Positions 43,695 through 56,902 of a DNA stretch of 64,000 nt are shown here, piece by piece (position 1 is the first letter of the stretch; each line of letters starts with the position of its first letter). A program made the position numbers and the translations under genes. This stretch comes from Clonostachys chloroleuca. Taxonomy: Eukaryota; Ascomycota; Sordariomycetes; Hypocreales; Bionectriaceae. The DNA lies in the NCBI GenBank assembly GCA_037952775.1, contig JBANAY010000003.1:21390001-21454000 (forward strand), given 5' to 3'. A model generated the notes under the pieces. That model was not told the origin of the DNA. It was given only the letters and a program-made list of their open reading frames with translations, and did no database searches.

Positions 43695-46058
43695 TTATTG
43701 CGTCCACATCGTCCCCTCCATCATGGCCTCTTGGCCACCTAGCGCGCTGTAGTCGATGGCCAGCATGCCCTCGTCAATCTCGCACATGCCGTTGCTCGTA
43801 GCCATTGAAATTTGGTTGCCCGGGGCCCAGCAGTTGCCGCTGTCCAGGTCCCAGATGCCAGGTTGGTCCAGGAAGCCGACCATATCGTCGGTGTCAATCC
43901 CAATCGGTGAGAGGTGAAACTCATCGGCGCTAGCCAAGAGGTTTGGGTCCGTCGTCACCTGCAGCTGGCTGTCCCCCCGCATGACTGAGGGCTGGCGGCT
44001 CGCCTCGTACATTCGCCAGACCACCTCGTGGCTGCGGCGTGCTGCAAGGGACCAGTCCTCCATGGATTTTAGCAGCCCCAGAATTGTTTCGATTTGTTTC
44101 TGCCACTCGGGGACCTGCATGCTGTTCCACTCCCAGAAGATGCTGACCAGGGGAATCATGGCGGCCTGGTAGAGGAAGGTCACTGCATTCCAGCCCGACA
44201 TTTGGTTGCGAGTCCACTCGCGGGAGATGTCCTCGACGGTGGCCTTGGCCATCTCTCTGCAGGTCTCCAGGGAAGCGAGGTCCTGCTCGGCCATCTGTGG
44301 GCCCATGCCGTTGTTGGCCATCGCCAATAGCACAGGGCGGTGCAGCAGCATGCGTAGATTCTGATACCGCCACTTCATAATGCAGCGAGCAATGTAAAGG
44401 GGCTCCGCGCAAGGGTCTGTCGTGCGTAGAAGCCATGGAAGGTTGTTGTACCAGTTAAGGAGCTTGTTGTCCATATTGCATCGATCGTCGGCCCGCAAAA
44501 GGGGTGTGATGGCAAGCATGTCCTGAATCTGCGTCGCAATCTTGCAGAACTTGATGTTCTCAATCAGAGGAAGGATACCTGCGCGGTGGGCCGAGTCTCG
44601 TTGGCCAGCACTGAACTCGGGTGGCTGGGTGTTGATCGCAGGGCCCCATCGTCCAAACGAAGGTCGGCCCATTGTTGTTGTTGCCCAGGTGTCAACGCAG
44701 AACAAGGACCACCAGGTTCGTCGTCGAGTCTCGGCTGCTGCGACATCGCAGGCCCCTTGGGTGATTGACTCTCGGTAAAGTCCAAGTGTGCTTGCCATGC
44801 GGATTGCCGCCCCGAGAATCGAGTTGGCCATGTTGGGCCTATTAATGTAGTGGAGATAGTAGCCTCCGATGATGATCAAGGCCTGTACAGTCTCGATGTG
44901 GCTGTTGCCAAGAGAGTCGATTGTAACGTGTTCCATTGCCCTGTTGTAGTAGTTGATGTGGTTGAAGTCATCCGACTTCATGGCGACAATGCTTCCCATG
45001 GCGAAGACCATGTTCAACAAAGCGAGCCACGAAGCGTCACAGCGCTGGCCTTCCAAGTAATCAGTTCGGAATGCGGCCTCGTCGAGCATAGGGATGAAGA
45101 CATGGATTCGCTTGAAGTACGCGTCGATGAGAGTCTGTCCTTTCCATGACCAGGGAATCCGGGACGAATCTTTGGGAGCGGCGGGTGGCTGTCGGATGAC
45201 TGGGAAGTTATTGGCCATCTCGACGCTGTTCAGGGGAGGTGCCAGGGAGTGTCGAAGCTGCGGCTGTACCTTGAGCATCACCATCAAGGCGGCCTTGATG
45301 GAAGATGCGCCCAAGTAGGATGCTTGTCGGTCCATTGACAAGACGCTAGGATCATCAACTTCGGAAGCGATGGATACTCTGCTCGACTCATCCTCTTCCC
45401 ACTCAATGCCCTGGGTAGTGACTTGGTCAATGGGGGAAATGGTGGATTCGGAAACGTTGCACAAGCTCGGCTCCGGGCCTACAGGAGAAGTGTTGGGGGG
45501 TGGCGAGGGGAGGCCGTTGGGGTTGTTGATCACTGGACGGTCCAACAAAGCAAGAAGCTCTTGTCGAGAAAGGGGTAGAAGGGATGAAATCTCGTCACCG
45601 GGGAAAAGCTTCTTCACGATGGAGCGGCACTCTTCCAATTGTTGTGATAGAGCTTCCAGGGTTCTGCTTGTGGTCAGTCGCCTGCATCAGAATAAAAAAT
45701 TTGAAGCTGGAGCAGCTAATCTTACTTTCTCGACGGGATGACCCTTTGGCGGTGCTTGTCGTAGAAGCATCTCTTTGGAGCTCGGCTAGAGAGGCATTGT
45801 CCACATGGCTGCTGACCGTCACATCGAATCTTCCTCCTCTTACACTCGGCACAGGCATGAGGTGTCGTGATACGTTTACTCCCTGTGTTGCCGTTTGCCC
45901 TTCCGCCATCCGCAGAGTCTGACGATGGCTTCCGCGGCGTAACTCCTTGGACTTTGGGGCCTAAGGTCAGTCACGTACAAGATGTAACAACATTGGATGC
46001 GTCACCTACACGTATGGAACATGCCGCTGTTGGCGGACGTCGGAATGGTCGGTGCCAT
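43695..46058 (-). CDS. Zn2Cys6 transcription factor with fungal-specific middle-homology domain
   Basis: A nuclear binuclear-zinc-cluster regulator; target genes cannot be read from the sequence. Exons (minus) are 46058..46010, 45960..45726 and 45663..43695; 750 aa. Intron 1 uses GTAGGT (not the GTGTAG just before it) and intron 2 ends at AAGCAG, the only choices that keep frame. Zinc cluster: Cys at about residues 53, 56, 63, 69, 72 and 81 in HACAECKRRKIRCDGQQPCGQC and the following loop, then a basic linker (DKHRQRVIPSR) and a coiled-coil dimerisation helix (TLEALSQQLEECRSIVKKLF). The middle region (IDAYFKRIHVFIPMLDEAAF, ALIIIGGYYLHYINRP, RRTWWSLFCVDTWATTTMGRPS) is the Fungal_trans domain. 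The acidic end with IDTDDMVGF and IDEGMLAIDY could be an activation region. I do not recognise a named orthologue with certainty. Confidence 0.9.
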
Positions 46059-49000
46059 TCTAGGGGTCGAGGAGGTTCTTGCTGATCAATGGATTCTCTT
46101 TCAAGGGCGAGGCCAACCAGTAGCCTAAGAAGCAGAAGTTCTGATTGAGTTGTGTTTCCGCTGAAGAGCCGTATTGATATCCGATTGAGTAGAGAGTTGA
46201 GACTTCAGCCTTTTGAGACTGCAAGCTTGGAAATGGGGTCACAGTGAATTATATGGAAGCAGTCTGTGATCCTAGGTACATGGTAGCCATACACCACGGG
46301 GTATCTCGAGAGAAGCCAGCTGTGGAGATGTGTTTGAGCCAGGGTCGAGGAGAGCTGGGGTGTGCCACGCCCTGTCCTGTCCTGTCCTGTGCTGGCCCTG
46401 CTTGACTTGCCTTGCCGTTGCGGATGCCAATGCCGAGAACTAGCTGGCGAATGTGGGTCGGAGAGGCCAATGTGTGTGAGTAGAGGTCCTCGGCCGAAAC
46501 GATGTGTCGGCAGGATCCATGAGTTAAGTGATGTGCCGTGAGGATGCTGAGTGATGCTGTGCAGCTTCGGACGGAATTACCCATGGGAAGGATTTAGGCA
46601 CGCAGGTTTAATGAGTGAGGAGGGCTCTGGGTCAAGCCTGGCAATTTCGAGAAACGTCAGAACGATATTTGCCTTATCACGGCGTGCTCTGAACAGCTCC
46701 TGCGGCGTCTCATCGTCTTTCGAGCCGACACACCGCTCGAGATATGGCGGCTGGACGTTTTGCTCCATCACTCGTCCACTTATTACTCATGGCCGGCGCC
46801 TCTACCTGCATGCTCTGACACAGGGCGGGACTAGCATTCGGAAGGTGATCAACATGGCAAGTTGCAGGGTACTTGAGCATTGTACATGGAGTTTTCGCCG
46901 CCTGCCTCGAGCCAGATGTGAATGCCCAAGTGCCGATCTTGGCGGATGTCATGGACACCTATCTAAGTAGCTGGGAGAGGCAGCAAACCGTATTCGGCAG
47001 GCTCACAGGGCCAGACTAACCAACCAGGGGTGCGTGGTATTGGATGGTCTGGAGAAAACGACGAGCTTTGGTTGGACGGGTTAAAGACGTCTCGCGCTGG
47101 AAATGGGATGGGAAGGCAGAGGAGATGGAGGATGGATGGCAATCAATCATGGGGTCTTGGACGGCAGAATCTGGGGTTGTGGCTGCCAAAGGAAGGAGGT
47201 AGCAAGCGGCGAGAGCTGATTTGGGGACCGGAATCAACGAGGGCTTCTGCAGGCGCGGACACTCTGGGAATCGCTGGCCCCCCATTCGCCTAGGAGCGAT
47301 CGGGGAGGTTGTCGTGGCCAAGCTGACGATGCCTATTTGCGCTGTTCGCATGCCCGAAGGAGGTAGGCGACAGCCTCTGTCTGGCGCCGCGCATTGGGAA
47401 GCGAAGGCAAGGCCAGGTCTGGTTTGACAACGCAGCGACGGCAAACCTGCACTCTCTGGAAGCCGACAGAGCTGCGCGCCTGGTTGCACACGCCGTCACC
47501 ATCCCCGACAGGGTAGGCCGTCCGGACAATTGTTGTCCATGAATGGCCGGGCTGGTCTGGCAGACGATGGAGCATGAAGCACTACGCTGGATGGAACTAG
47601 ACTCATAGCTGCCAATCCCTCGATGCGATGTGCGCGATTCGCTCCCTCTCCCCCACTTCCCTGGTCCGGCCGGTAGTAGGCAGCGTCGACGACTAGCGGT
47701 GCTCGTGACGGAGATGCGGGTGATGCTGGATGGCTTGCAGCGGCCTCGTCCCCTCCCGTGCTTTGCAATGGTTAGGTGATCATGCTTTTGCGTTGGGGAT
47801 AAGCGTAAATGGATAGTTCTGGTGGGCATCGACACGACACATGCCTCCATCGCAGCCAGGGGCGGAGGCGCTAAGCAGACAGGCTCCCTGGCGTTGTCGG
47901 GGCGTGTGTGAGGCAGACAGGGAGCCATCCTCAGGGAGGGAGCTGGTCTGGATGATGGATGGATGCATCTCCCTTAGCTCAGACCTGGCTGGCTGGCTGG
48001 GCCGGTAATTAGGGCAGGCTGCGTCCAGGCTATGTCACTTTACCTGGGCTGCAACTGCACGCGCCTCAACAGCCTCCAGTAGCACCCCGAGCAGCCCACA
48101 TCTCCAGCGCATTAGGTCGTAGACAGGTGCTTTGTGCCGGCGCTAAGAGCTAAGTCAGCGGAGCGCCACCACCGCCGGTGCCCAGGAAGCCAGTCCCGAG
48201 GTTCCTGGACGCGGTGGAGCTCCGTCCATCAGATGGACGCTGATGGGGCCTCAGTTAGTGTCCAGCTATCCCTACAGCCCATGAGAGTCTGTGCTGGAGC
48301 CAGGGGCGCTTTAGGTAGTGGAGGCCATTAGCTAAGCCCAACGACCTCACTCCATACGTCGTAGCATGAGGCCCTCGCCCATCCCTACCAAATGGAACGC
48401 CCATCTGCCCAGCCCTGGATCCCGTGCCCAGCACCCTGATATCATCCTGGCCAACGCTCATCGTCAGTCCAGATGGCCACGGACCACGGGCCACGGACCA
48501 CCCAGACTTCCAGGGGGAAGGACGAAGTCAATGCCATCGCTCCCGACAGAGCAGAACGCTATAGTATTATCCACATCGCCTTGCCCACTCTATCATCCTC
48601 CTCGTCCTCAACAAGTTTCAACCCTCCAATTGCGGAGACAAACATAGGTAACCTCGTCAGAAGCGCCTTCACTGTGCATAGCGACGGGAACTCCCTGCCC
48701 ATATCCACAGTCGACGTCGAACCGCCCTGCGAGCAGCTTAGCGCCCGTGATATGTATCTGCCATCTACGCGCTCAATCTTGCTTGACAGGCGTTTGTGCC
48801 ACCAGCTCGATCGAAAACCCGCGACCCAAGCGCCTGGTCAGGTCCTAACCGCACGCCCACTTTATCCTGATAAAGATGGGCAAACCCAGGGGACGTCGAC
48901 CACTGACGAGCCGGCAACAGGGACAGCCCCTCAATGCATTCGGAAGTCTAAGCGAGCCTGAGCATGTCCCCCTTTGGGGGCCGTGCTCATCCTTTCATTG

Positions 49001-51155
49001 TCTCATGAATACCACGGGAGTGCGTTCATAAGACTGACACGACAGCCCCCCAACCCCTTCCCACAGAACGCACGCTGCCCGCACGGCCAGCTCTGCCCGG
49101 CAACTTCCCTGGGTCCCTGTCTGCCATGCGCCGTTGTCTTTCGAGCCTCGCTGCCAGGGCTCAGGGGCTCAGCCTGTGTGGGAAAGGGTATGCTACAGGT
49201 AGGACAGACATCGCGGCAGGGGGTTTTCTGCTCTACCTGAGTTGTGGAAATGCTGCAATAGCCTATGCTTCCTTGACCTATATCAGATGCATAAAACGCA
49301 TCTCCTCTCTCTCTGCTCAATGCTTCCAGATAGTTTCCATTTCGTTGATCTACCGGCATGACACGCATCACCGCCGGACCGTCCAGCAGCCTCGCTTAAA
49401 TCCTCACTGCTCCCATTTCCGGTAACGAGAGCCATCAGCAGTCATAGAACAGGAGCGCGCCCCTCCCATCTCCAGATGTCTCATAATTTCCCGACCTGTG
49501 GATCGCGCCCATCTACCAGCTTTTCAGTTCGGTTGTCCGTCTCTCAGACGGAAATGCCCCAGTTATCCGCCCCCCTCGACCCTTCGACCCTTTCCACGAG
49601 GCCACCCTTCGAGAGAGCCCTGCCTGCGCGTGCGTGCCTGGGCCCCCAAAACCCATTTTCCTGTGGCGATCTGCCCCTTACCCGGAGAATGTACCTGATT
49701 CTCTAACCGGTCCCTTAAATCTCGTATTATCCCAAAACCGCCTTTCCTCTGAGACGCTTCTGAACCACCCGCATCGTAGCGCCCGCACAGCACCCAAAAG
49801 AAGGGGTCTGGGAACGATCAGGGAACCAACCGGACAATTAAAGAGCCCTCGTTTCCTTTTTCCCTCTGAGGAACCCAGTTTTTAGCGTGCCTATGATGAA
49901 GTCATACATGTCGCTAGACATCACGTGGGTAGCGAGGCGTCTCCTTGGCTTGGTTGTGCATTTTTCCTGTCCAATATTACACCGCCAGCACGTGGTGGTG
50001 ACACTCCTAGACGCAGCAGCCAGCATCGTAGACTCCGTCGACATACAGCGCGCGGTTACGACGTGGGAAAGATGCGTGTTATTGCCCCTCTATGTCCGCG
50101 CCGGCATTCCCGTTGCGGGTAATAACTTGTGCTTTTCTTCCCTGTTGTCGGTGACATTCTCGGAATCTAGCATGATACTATCTAGTACTGTTTTCGCAGG
50201 TGGGCGATGCGCGGTTTGACGCCGGCGTGCGTCCCACATACACTGGTCACCTATATACGCCGTTTGGTTATTGAGAGGTCAGCAAGCCCAAAAAGGATCA
50301 ACCAGCAGCCAAACAGGATCCAGCAGACCAGACGGTTCCTCGCTGAGTTGCATTCGAGGACGGCCAATTAAGCATGGCCTGAAGAGGTGAATTTCGCGCA
50401 AACTCGTGAAGGCTCGGGCTTACATCTTCACCACATCACTTCAGCTTGTCAATTTTTCAAAAGCAAAGTGTTGCGACATCTAGCCTAGAACTGATTAGAT
50501 GGCTGGCACAGGTTGACCGAATGTGACTAGCTGCTTCTAATGGGAGGGCGCAACCGGTTGACTCGGTGGTCGGAGGTGTGCAACCGGCCGTGAATAGCCC
50601 GACGCGTGTGACGACTTGCTGCAACCCAGGCCCCAAACAGAATGCCTGAATGTGATCCCTCAACCCATTTCGGGCAGGGAGTACGGACCGAACAAAGAAG
50701 CTCCCGACCCGAGTCCAAGCCACTTGATGTCGACGTGCATGTGTCTACCGGCAGACCTTTGCGGTCCCCCATCCCATATTCCTTCTACCCCATGATCCCC
50801 ATGATTTTTCTCTCTTATGTTTTCCCCGCAGGATCAAGGAACAGTCCCGCCACCAGGTAGTATGCCAACGGCTAAACGTCCCTAGCTTCACACCAACTCC
50901 TTCCATCCTCGTCCCTGTATCCGCCAAAACCCTCAACTCAGAGCGCTGAGGGCCCGCAATACGACTTCAACCATGAGCTAAACTTCATGATTTGCGAACA
51001 ACACATGTGTAACTCCACCTATCACCGCGCCGTTTGGCCGGCCGGTGGAGTGTAAGACGCTGGGCCTTGAACGAACCTGGGGAAGAGCTACCACGTCGGG
51101 CCTTCACAGCCTCGTCTATTTCCCGGAGCCATTCTCGTGAGGGTGTGCGAAGCCT
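46059..51155. other. 5.1-kb gene-free region upstream of the transcription factor
   Basis: Many open frames of 60-210 codons overlap on both strands, but none has a domain, splice structure or consistent codon bias. The DNA is rather G/C rich. Low-order repeats are CCTGT x4 (46371-46390), GGCTGGCTGGCTGG near 47988 and CACGG/CCACGG units near 48478-48500. It must contain the promoter of the regulator; whether it holds a long 5' UTR or non-coding RNA cannot be told. Confidence 0.5.
46371..46390. repeat. CCTGT pentanucleotide repeat, four units
   Basis: Four perfect head-to-tail CCTGT units in the upstream region of the Zn2Cys6 gene. A short simple repeat, probably neutral. Confidence 0.8.
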
Positions 51156-53086
51156 CTACAGACGAAGAACCTGGCAGCGACTTTCAATCCCGTCGAAAAT
51201 ACACGTATTCTCAATGGGAATGTACTGCTTTGTGATAATCTTGATCATCTCCTGAGCCACCATGCCACCCATGACGGCTGACGTGTTATGTAGCTCGCCA
51301 CCCGTAGCCCGAGCCACTTCCTCTGCTGCCTTTTGTACCCGCTCATTGCCTGCTGCCGCGGGAACTCGATCTTGGATCGATGCCAGTATTTGCTCGGCAG
51401 TCGCCACGCCCTGGTGAGAGGTCGCGGTCAGCGCGAGATAGATTGGGATAAGTGTCAATGGCATCTCCGGGCCGGCCAAAGCCGCAATTTCGTCATTGGC
51501 GAGTTGTTGTTCTGCCGAGAGCGACCCAAGAAATTAGATTAGCTTTGCCTAATGGTCTACCCCATGGGAAAATGAGAGGGGGCCGTGAACGAGGAGGGGC
51601 GTGTGTTGATGGATTGGGCAGAATTAAATATCACATACCGACTGCTTGCGCCAAGTCGACCGTTCTGCCTTCTGCAGGGTTCACCAACTTGATGAACCGT
51701 GCATTAGTGCAGAACAGCTCAACCTCGGCGGTGTCAATATCCTTTCCTCCGGCGATGCCGCGAACGATGGCAAGGACTTCCTGGGCATCTTGACGGGCTT
51801 TGTCCTTGTACAAATTCTGTAGCTTAATGTAGACCTCAGACTGGGCCTTCATGTCCGGCAAGCCCCCTGACACGGGCAGAACGCCGTGTCGGTTATAAAA
51901 TTGTTTCACGGCCTCCGCAATGATCCAGAAGCTGGACTTCGTATCATCCTGTATGCCACATCAGCTGACTGTTACGACAAGCGAGAGAAAAATGGGCCGT
52001 TGTCTCTTACACTGCCAGACGGCTGGTAATCAAACACCTGTTTCAGTGAGCTGGGGAGCTGGGGGGGACTACATGCTTCATGACAGCAGCCACTGCTTCC
52101 TCAAAGTTCTCTTCTCCTCCCTCTGGGATGTCTCTCCTCATAGCGTCGGATACGGCGTTCCGGAATGCCACCTTTTCGGAGTAGTTTGCCGGGTAGGCGC
52201 CATCATGACCCTGCTTCCAGAGGTCCAGATAGTATAGTAGAATGACAACGAGGGGTAAGTGGCCATGTAGATGGTTGTCAAGGTTGTCAATGTCCCGCGT
52301 CATTTCCTTGGTGAAGTCCAAGAGCGCCGGCCAGGGGCTAAGAAGCCGAAGATCAGCAGTTGCTGTATCATCGGGATGTGTGTCGACAATTGGAAAGGCC
52401 CCATGGAGGTTGACACTGAAGTAGGAATAAAATCCGGCTGAGTGAACAGCCACAAGGGGAGTTTGATGCTGACGAGAATATTCTTGGAGGATGCTGAGAC
52501 GCTCCGGCTGGATAGGCAGGGCATACAGGATCATTGTAAATGGTGTCTGAGTTGCCTCGAACAACTGCTCGAGTCTCTGGTCATCCTGCTCAAATACATG
52601 TCAGTCCCTTTCCTGGGTAAGTAGCACGTGGAGACGACAACAAAAGACGTACTGAATTCTTGGGCCACCAGCTTCCATTGACCTCTGGATTCAGTTCCAC
52701 CAGAAAGTCTGTGCAACACTGGGCCCTTGACTTTCCCTTGGAGCTCTCATCAAGAAAGAAATTAACACCCAAGTCCTCGTCATGGACAATGGCATCATCC
52801 GCAATGGTGAAGCTTCCGATCCCTGTGGCATTGTATACGTATGTCAGCCTTGTGAAGCTTAGCTGTGGGAGGGGTAGAAATTTAGGTATATCAAACCTGG
52901 CAGGACAAGATTTTTGAGGGTTTCCACACCCACGGTTCCGGACCCAGAGTTCAGCAGAAGGATGTTTGAAGATTCGAGAGCAGCTTGGCCTGAAGCAGCC
53001 CAGAGTCTCAACTGGCGATCATACTTCCTCTCCTTCTCAGAGGGTCCTTGAAGCACGGGCGGGGTCTGAACAAGGATCTCAGTCAT
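51156..53086 (-). CDS. ULA1: NEDD8-activating enzyme E1 regulatory subunit, one-base frame break
   Basis: ULA1/APP-BP1 pairs with Uba3 to activate NEDD8/Rub1 for cullin modification. Exons (minus) are 53086..52897, 52822..52653, 52585..52011, 51948..51639 and 51511..51156. The Rossmann start is clear ([44 protein letters not shown]), continuing across intron 1 as [24 protein letters not shown]. The third exon loses frame after MKHVVPP at a G7 run (52061-52067, plus strand). One extra base restores [19 protein letters not shown] and makes all phases close at 533 aa, the family length. The end, [25 protein letters not shown] and [15 protein letters not shown], is diagnostic. ATG 53086 (MTEILVQ) is the start; the codon at 53092 is GTG. 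The break is most likely a sequence error. It is divergent from the MFS gene. Confidence 0.9.
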
Positions 53087-54360
53087 CTTCACTGTTGTTC
53101 AGGTACAAGAAACAGAGTTCAAGTCAATATGTGTTTGTGCATATACGCAGGCCCGACCTTGATATCTCGGAGACGACGAAGCAAGGCCCAGTCACGGCTT
53201 GATGCTGCTTGCGATGCGGTCTCCTTGGTGGTGAGTGGGGTCGGTAGGGGAGCTTAGGCAGCGGCAATAAGCATGATTGGAGCCTGCCTGAGGGAGCTTC
53301 AGCGGGACGGCCAGCTCATAGCACAGACCCACGACGTCTCACAAGTGAGCTCACAGCCAGCCCGCCAATTCGCCAAAGGCTCTAGAATAGCCGGACGCGC
53401 TCAAATGGCAAGCGAAACAAGGCTACAACAGATGTTTCAACAAATTATCACCACCAACTGTCTACTCGACCACCTCATCCTCACCTTCCTCGAGAGCTTA
53501 CACCCTAATCGGGTTAGGTAAGCCACCTAAACACCACGCAGCCAATAAGGAAGCTACGGGTCAGCGCAGTCACGTGTCCACATGTGTGCCGCTCTTGCGA
53601 GTTCCACAATTAGGCGTAGAACACGCTTCTGTGATTGGCCATATGAGCCTAACCTGCCCCATTCTCACAGGCGAATGCGACGGGCGCTCTTGGTGAAAAG
53701 CGAATGCGATTTGCTGCTGACCCAATAGTCGCGAAAAGTCACCAACAGACAATGGAGGGATTCCATTGATTTCTCACTGCACGCGCAGGTGAGAATCCCC
53801 TGAGTAACGCTAAGCATCTCAGCCCTGCCAATATGGGTGAAATTCGTCCCAAAAGAGACCGCAATTCGAGCAAAGGATGCATTCCGCCGCCTGCCCGCCC
53901 GGACTCGCATCCTGGGTGGAGGAGACGTAATTATAAGATATCTAAAGAAAGGAAATCTGACGATATTCCCTCCTTCCCGTCGGTGCAACTTTGCCTTCCG
54001 TGTTGAAAAACCTTGTCGACCTTTGTGTCCTTGGCCCAGTCCGTCCCTGCATCAATAGCACTAACGAATCACTCGTGAACTTACGCTGGTGAAAAGCAGT
54101 CACCCACCACACTACGATTCACTCTTCCTAGGCCAGTATTTAACATCGCCCAAAGTCCCTTTGTTATCTTCCTTTGTATTCCTCTCGTACACCTTCTTCT
54201 GTTCTTCACTTCCCTCCTGTCAATTCCTGTCAGCGACCTACTGTCACCCCGCCTCCGCATTCCAAGAACCTTGGCGCTGTACTACTTCCCGTCGCCTAAG
54301 ATACGAGATCCACCCTCAACTTTGAGTCCACGATCTACACAACCTTTAAAGCTAGACATC
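53087..54360. other. Divergent intergenic region ULA1 / MFS transporter
   Basis: About 1.27 kb holding both promoters. The part before the MFS start is C/T-rich (TTCCTCTCGTACACC), a usual fungal leader. No gene is supported. Confidence 0.5.
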
Positions 54361-56280
54361 ATGTTGGATCCTCCTGAAACTTCAAGCCAGTCTGTCCAAG
54401 AGACCGAAAAGACGGCAGCCGGTGGCCGTGTGGAATCTCGTGGGATAGAAGAGGATGAATTCCGCTACGCCACGATACCTGTCAAGAGGTTCTGGTTCCT
54501 CACCCTTGGGTACGTGTAATTGAATGCCTTTGCCCTAATTAATTAATCATTTATTATGTCAGTCTGATTATCATCTACTGATAATCTCTTAGCGTTACCC
54601 TCGGTCTATTTCTTGCCATGGCAGATACCTCTATCGTCGCCACTAGCATGTATACGATCGGCGTGGACCTTCAATCCTCAGATCAAATCAACTGGATTGC
54701 CTTGGCCTATACCCTAGCATATATTGGCTGTGCCGTCACCTTTGCCAGGATCTCTGATATCATCGGCCGTAGAGATGCCTTCTTAGTGGCCTACGTAATC
54801 TTCTTTGGGTTCTCTTTGGCCTGTGGGTTCGCCAAGAACGTAAACCAGTTGATTGTATTTCGAGTCTTCCAAGGCATTGGAGGTTCAGGTCTCTCAACCT
54901 TAGCCTTGATCATGCTCCCAGAGCTTGCTCCTCCGCATCTCTTACAGTACATTGGCGCCGTCATTGGTTTAGTCATTGCCATGTCTGGCGTGCTGGGACC
55001 GGTCTTGGGTGGTATCCTAACACATTACGCTGATTGGAGATGGATTTTCTGGATCAAGTACGCATCTGCTTTGAAAATGTTTTCCCCTACTTATTATTCG
55101 TATGCTTACCTTTCGCAGCGCGCCTATTGGGTTCGTTTCCCTTGTAATCTTCTTTCTAGCCTGGCCGAAGAAAGAGTCTCTTCCAACTTATGAAGTGCGG
55201 AAGTGGACAAGTTTCGACGTCCTCGGCTCATTCCTCACCCTTGCAGCCCCAACTCTGGTCGTTTTCTCCTTCCAACACGCCGGCGAGAAGAAGACTCCCA
55301 ACTGGGGTCACGCGGACTTTCTGGCCCCTCTCATCGTCGGCATCGCCCTCTTCTTCTGTCTGGTTTTCTGGGAGCGCTATCTAGGCAATCGCGCTAACAA
55401 CCGCTTTGCTCTGGCTTTCCCAGTTGAGCTCTTCAAGAACCGACACTATGCCGCCGGCGCGTTTTCATCCTTGGTCCTCGGCTTCCCTTACTTTATTATC
55501 GTCTTTTCCTTCCCGCTCCGGACTCAAATCGTGAGCGAGAAAGATGCCCTCATTGCAGGTGTAATGTTGCTGCCGATGTTGGGATCAACCGCCGTCGGCA
55601 CACTGGCCGCCGGCAGGCTAAGCTCAAACACGAATCGTCTGTTCGAGACCTTGTTTGCTGGAGCATGCTTGCTCACGCTGGGCTGCGGACTTTTATCTAC
55701 TGTCAAGGGATCCGGAGATGACAGCAAAGCCCTGGGCTTCCTCGTCTTTGCTGGCTTGGGTTTTGGATTTACAGCCAGTGCCTCCTCTATGCTTGCAAAT
55801 GTCGAGGCCCCAGTTCGGGACTTTGGTAGGTTTTATCCTAAATTCGCAACATGCAATACCTCAGAAGGTGGAATTCTAACAAATCGATTGACAGCGCCCG
55901 CCCAGGGCATCGTCTCCCAGCTCCGCATCCTAGGTGGCAGTCTTGGGATTTCCGCGTCCACTCTGTTGCTCCAAAATGAAATTAGGGAGCGTCTAGCAGG
56001 GCTTTTGACTGCAGAGCAGCTTCAAACCCTCGGGCATGTTGGTACCCCGTTGACTGAAATTCAGCATGAAGCCCTTGAGCTGGCTTATTCGAACATGTTC
56101 CGCAACGGGATGTTGGTAGCAGCAGGTGTTGGAGGGCTGGGAATCCTGACCACTCTTCCGGCTTTTAGACGCGAGCGCAAGAACTTCCAAAAGCAGCGCC
56201 AAGAGCGAGTTGTTGAAGAGAGGGAGCGGCGGACAGCCGAGAGACTTGCCTCACAGCAAGCACCTCCCACCTCTGCCTAA
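54361..56280 (+). CDS. MFS drug:H+ antiporter-type transporter (DHA2/14-TM group)
   Basis: A plasma or vacuolar membrane exporter of small molecules; the substrate is not predictable. Exons are 54361..54509, 54593..55057, 55119..55825 and 55895..56280; 568 aa. The acidic N-tail is cytosolic. MFS hallmarks: VTLGLFLAMADTSIVATSMYTIG with the helix-1 D-T-I-V-A motif (motif D1), then RISDIIGRRDAFLVAYVIF (motif A, GRR), RVFQGIGGSGLSTLALIM (motif B) and [35 protein letters not shown] (motif C, antiporter). About 12-14 hydrophobic segments are visible, ending in a basic, charged coil (RRERKNFQKQRQERVVEERERR). There is no polyketide or peptide synthase nearby, so nothing ties it to a metabolite cluster. 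Confidence 0.9.
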
Positions 56281-56902
56281 GCCCAATGCATTTCACGGCG
56301 GTCGTTTTTTGTTCTGCATATGATGATGATGAATTGGGCTTAAGCATGATAGAGCTCCTTTGATAATAGATATAGGTCAAGCCATTGCAGGAGTTAGCCG
56401 GCAGATTTTAGCAACTTTTTATTAGGATAATGAGATGGTCTGAGCAAGATCCCTCTGCAGTTCTCAGTGACCGTGAAAATGGCCAGATCCTACCTTATCT
56501 AGGTAACAAACATGATGGGCGGCTGAGACCTGGCGTTATTATGTACCGATCGGGCTGTCGCCGAGCTCTCGGAGTCTCTCCGCTTTCCCGGCGAGCACCT
56601 GAGTGCTTTTGGTGGATCTCGGCCGGATTTCGTGTCGGGATGCCCTTCCTTGCTACAACACAACACCGAGATAACGTAGAGACTTACGCGGGGATAATAG
56701 GCACGGCTGCAATACGCCCGCCGACCTGATCCAAAACACGCAGCCGGCCATCCACAATCATCATCATCCATCCTTCTAGCCCAGCACCAGGTCGATCCAC
56801 TGCGGTCAATTCTAACTCCGCATTGGCTTCTACCCGTAGGCCCCTCATCACATCATCCGCTACTGCCTCAGTCTAATCAGAAACCCCCATCACCGGTCCC
56901 TC
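56281..56902. other. Tandem intergenic gap MFS to SDR
   Basis: About 620 bases containing the MFS 3' UTR and SDR promoter. A C/A-rich leader precedes the SDR start. No gene is recognised. Confidence 0.5.

Noticed and set aside
47290..48961. Open frames of 160-210 codons upstream of the Zn2Cys6 gene
   Set aside because: Several frames overlap on both strands, none shows a domain, splice signals or plausible composition.
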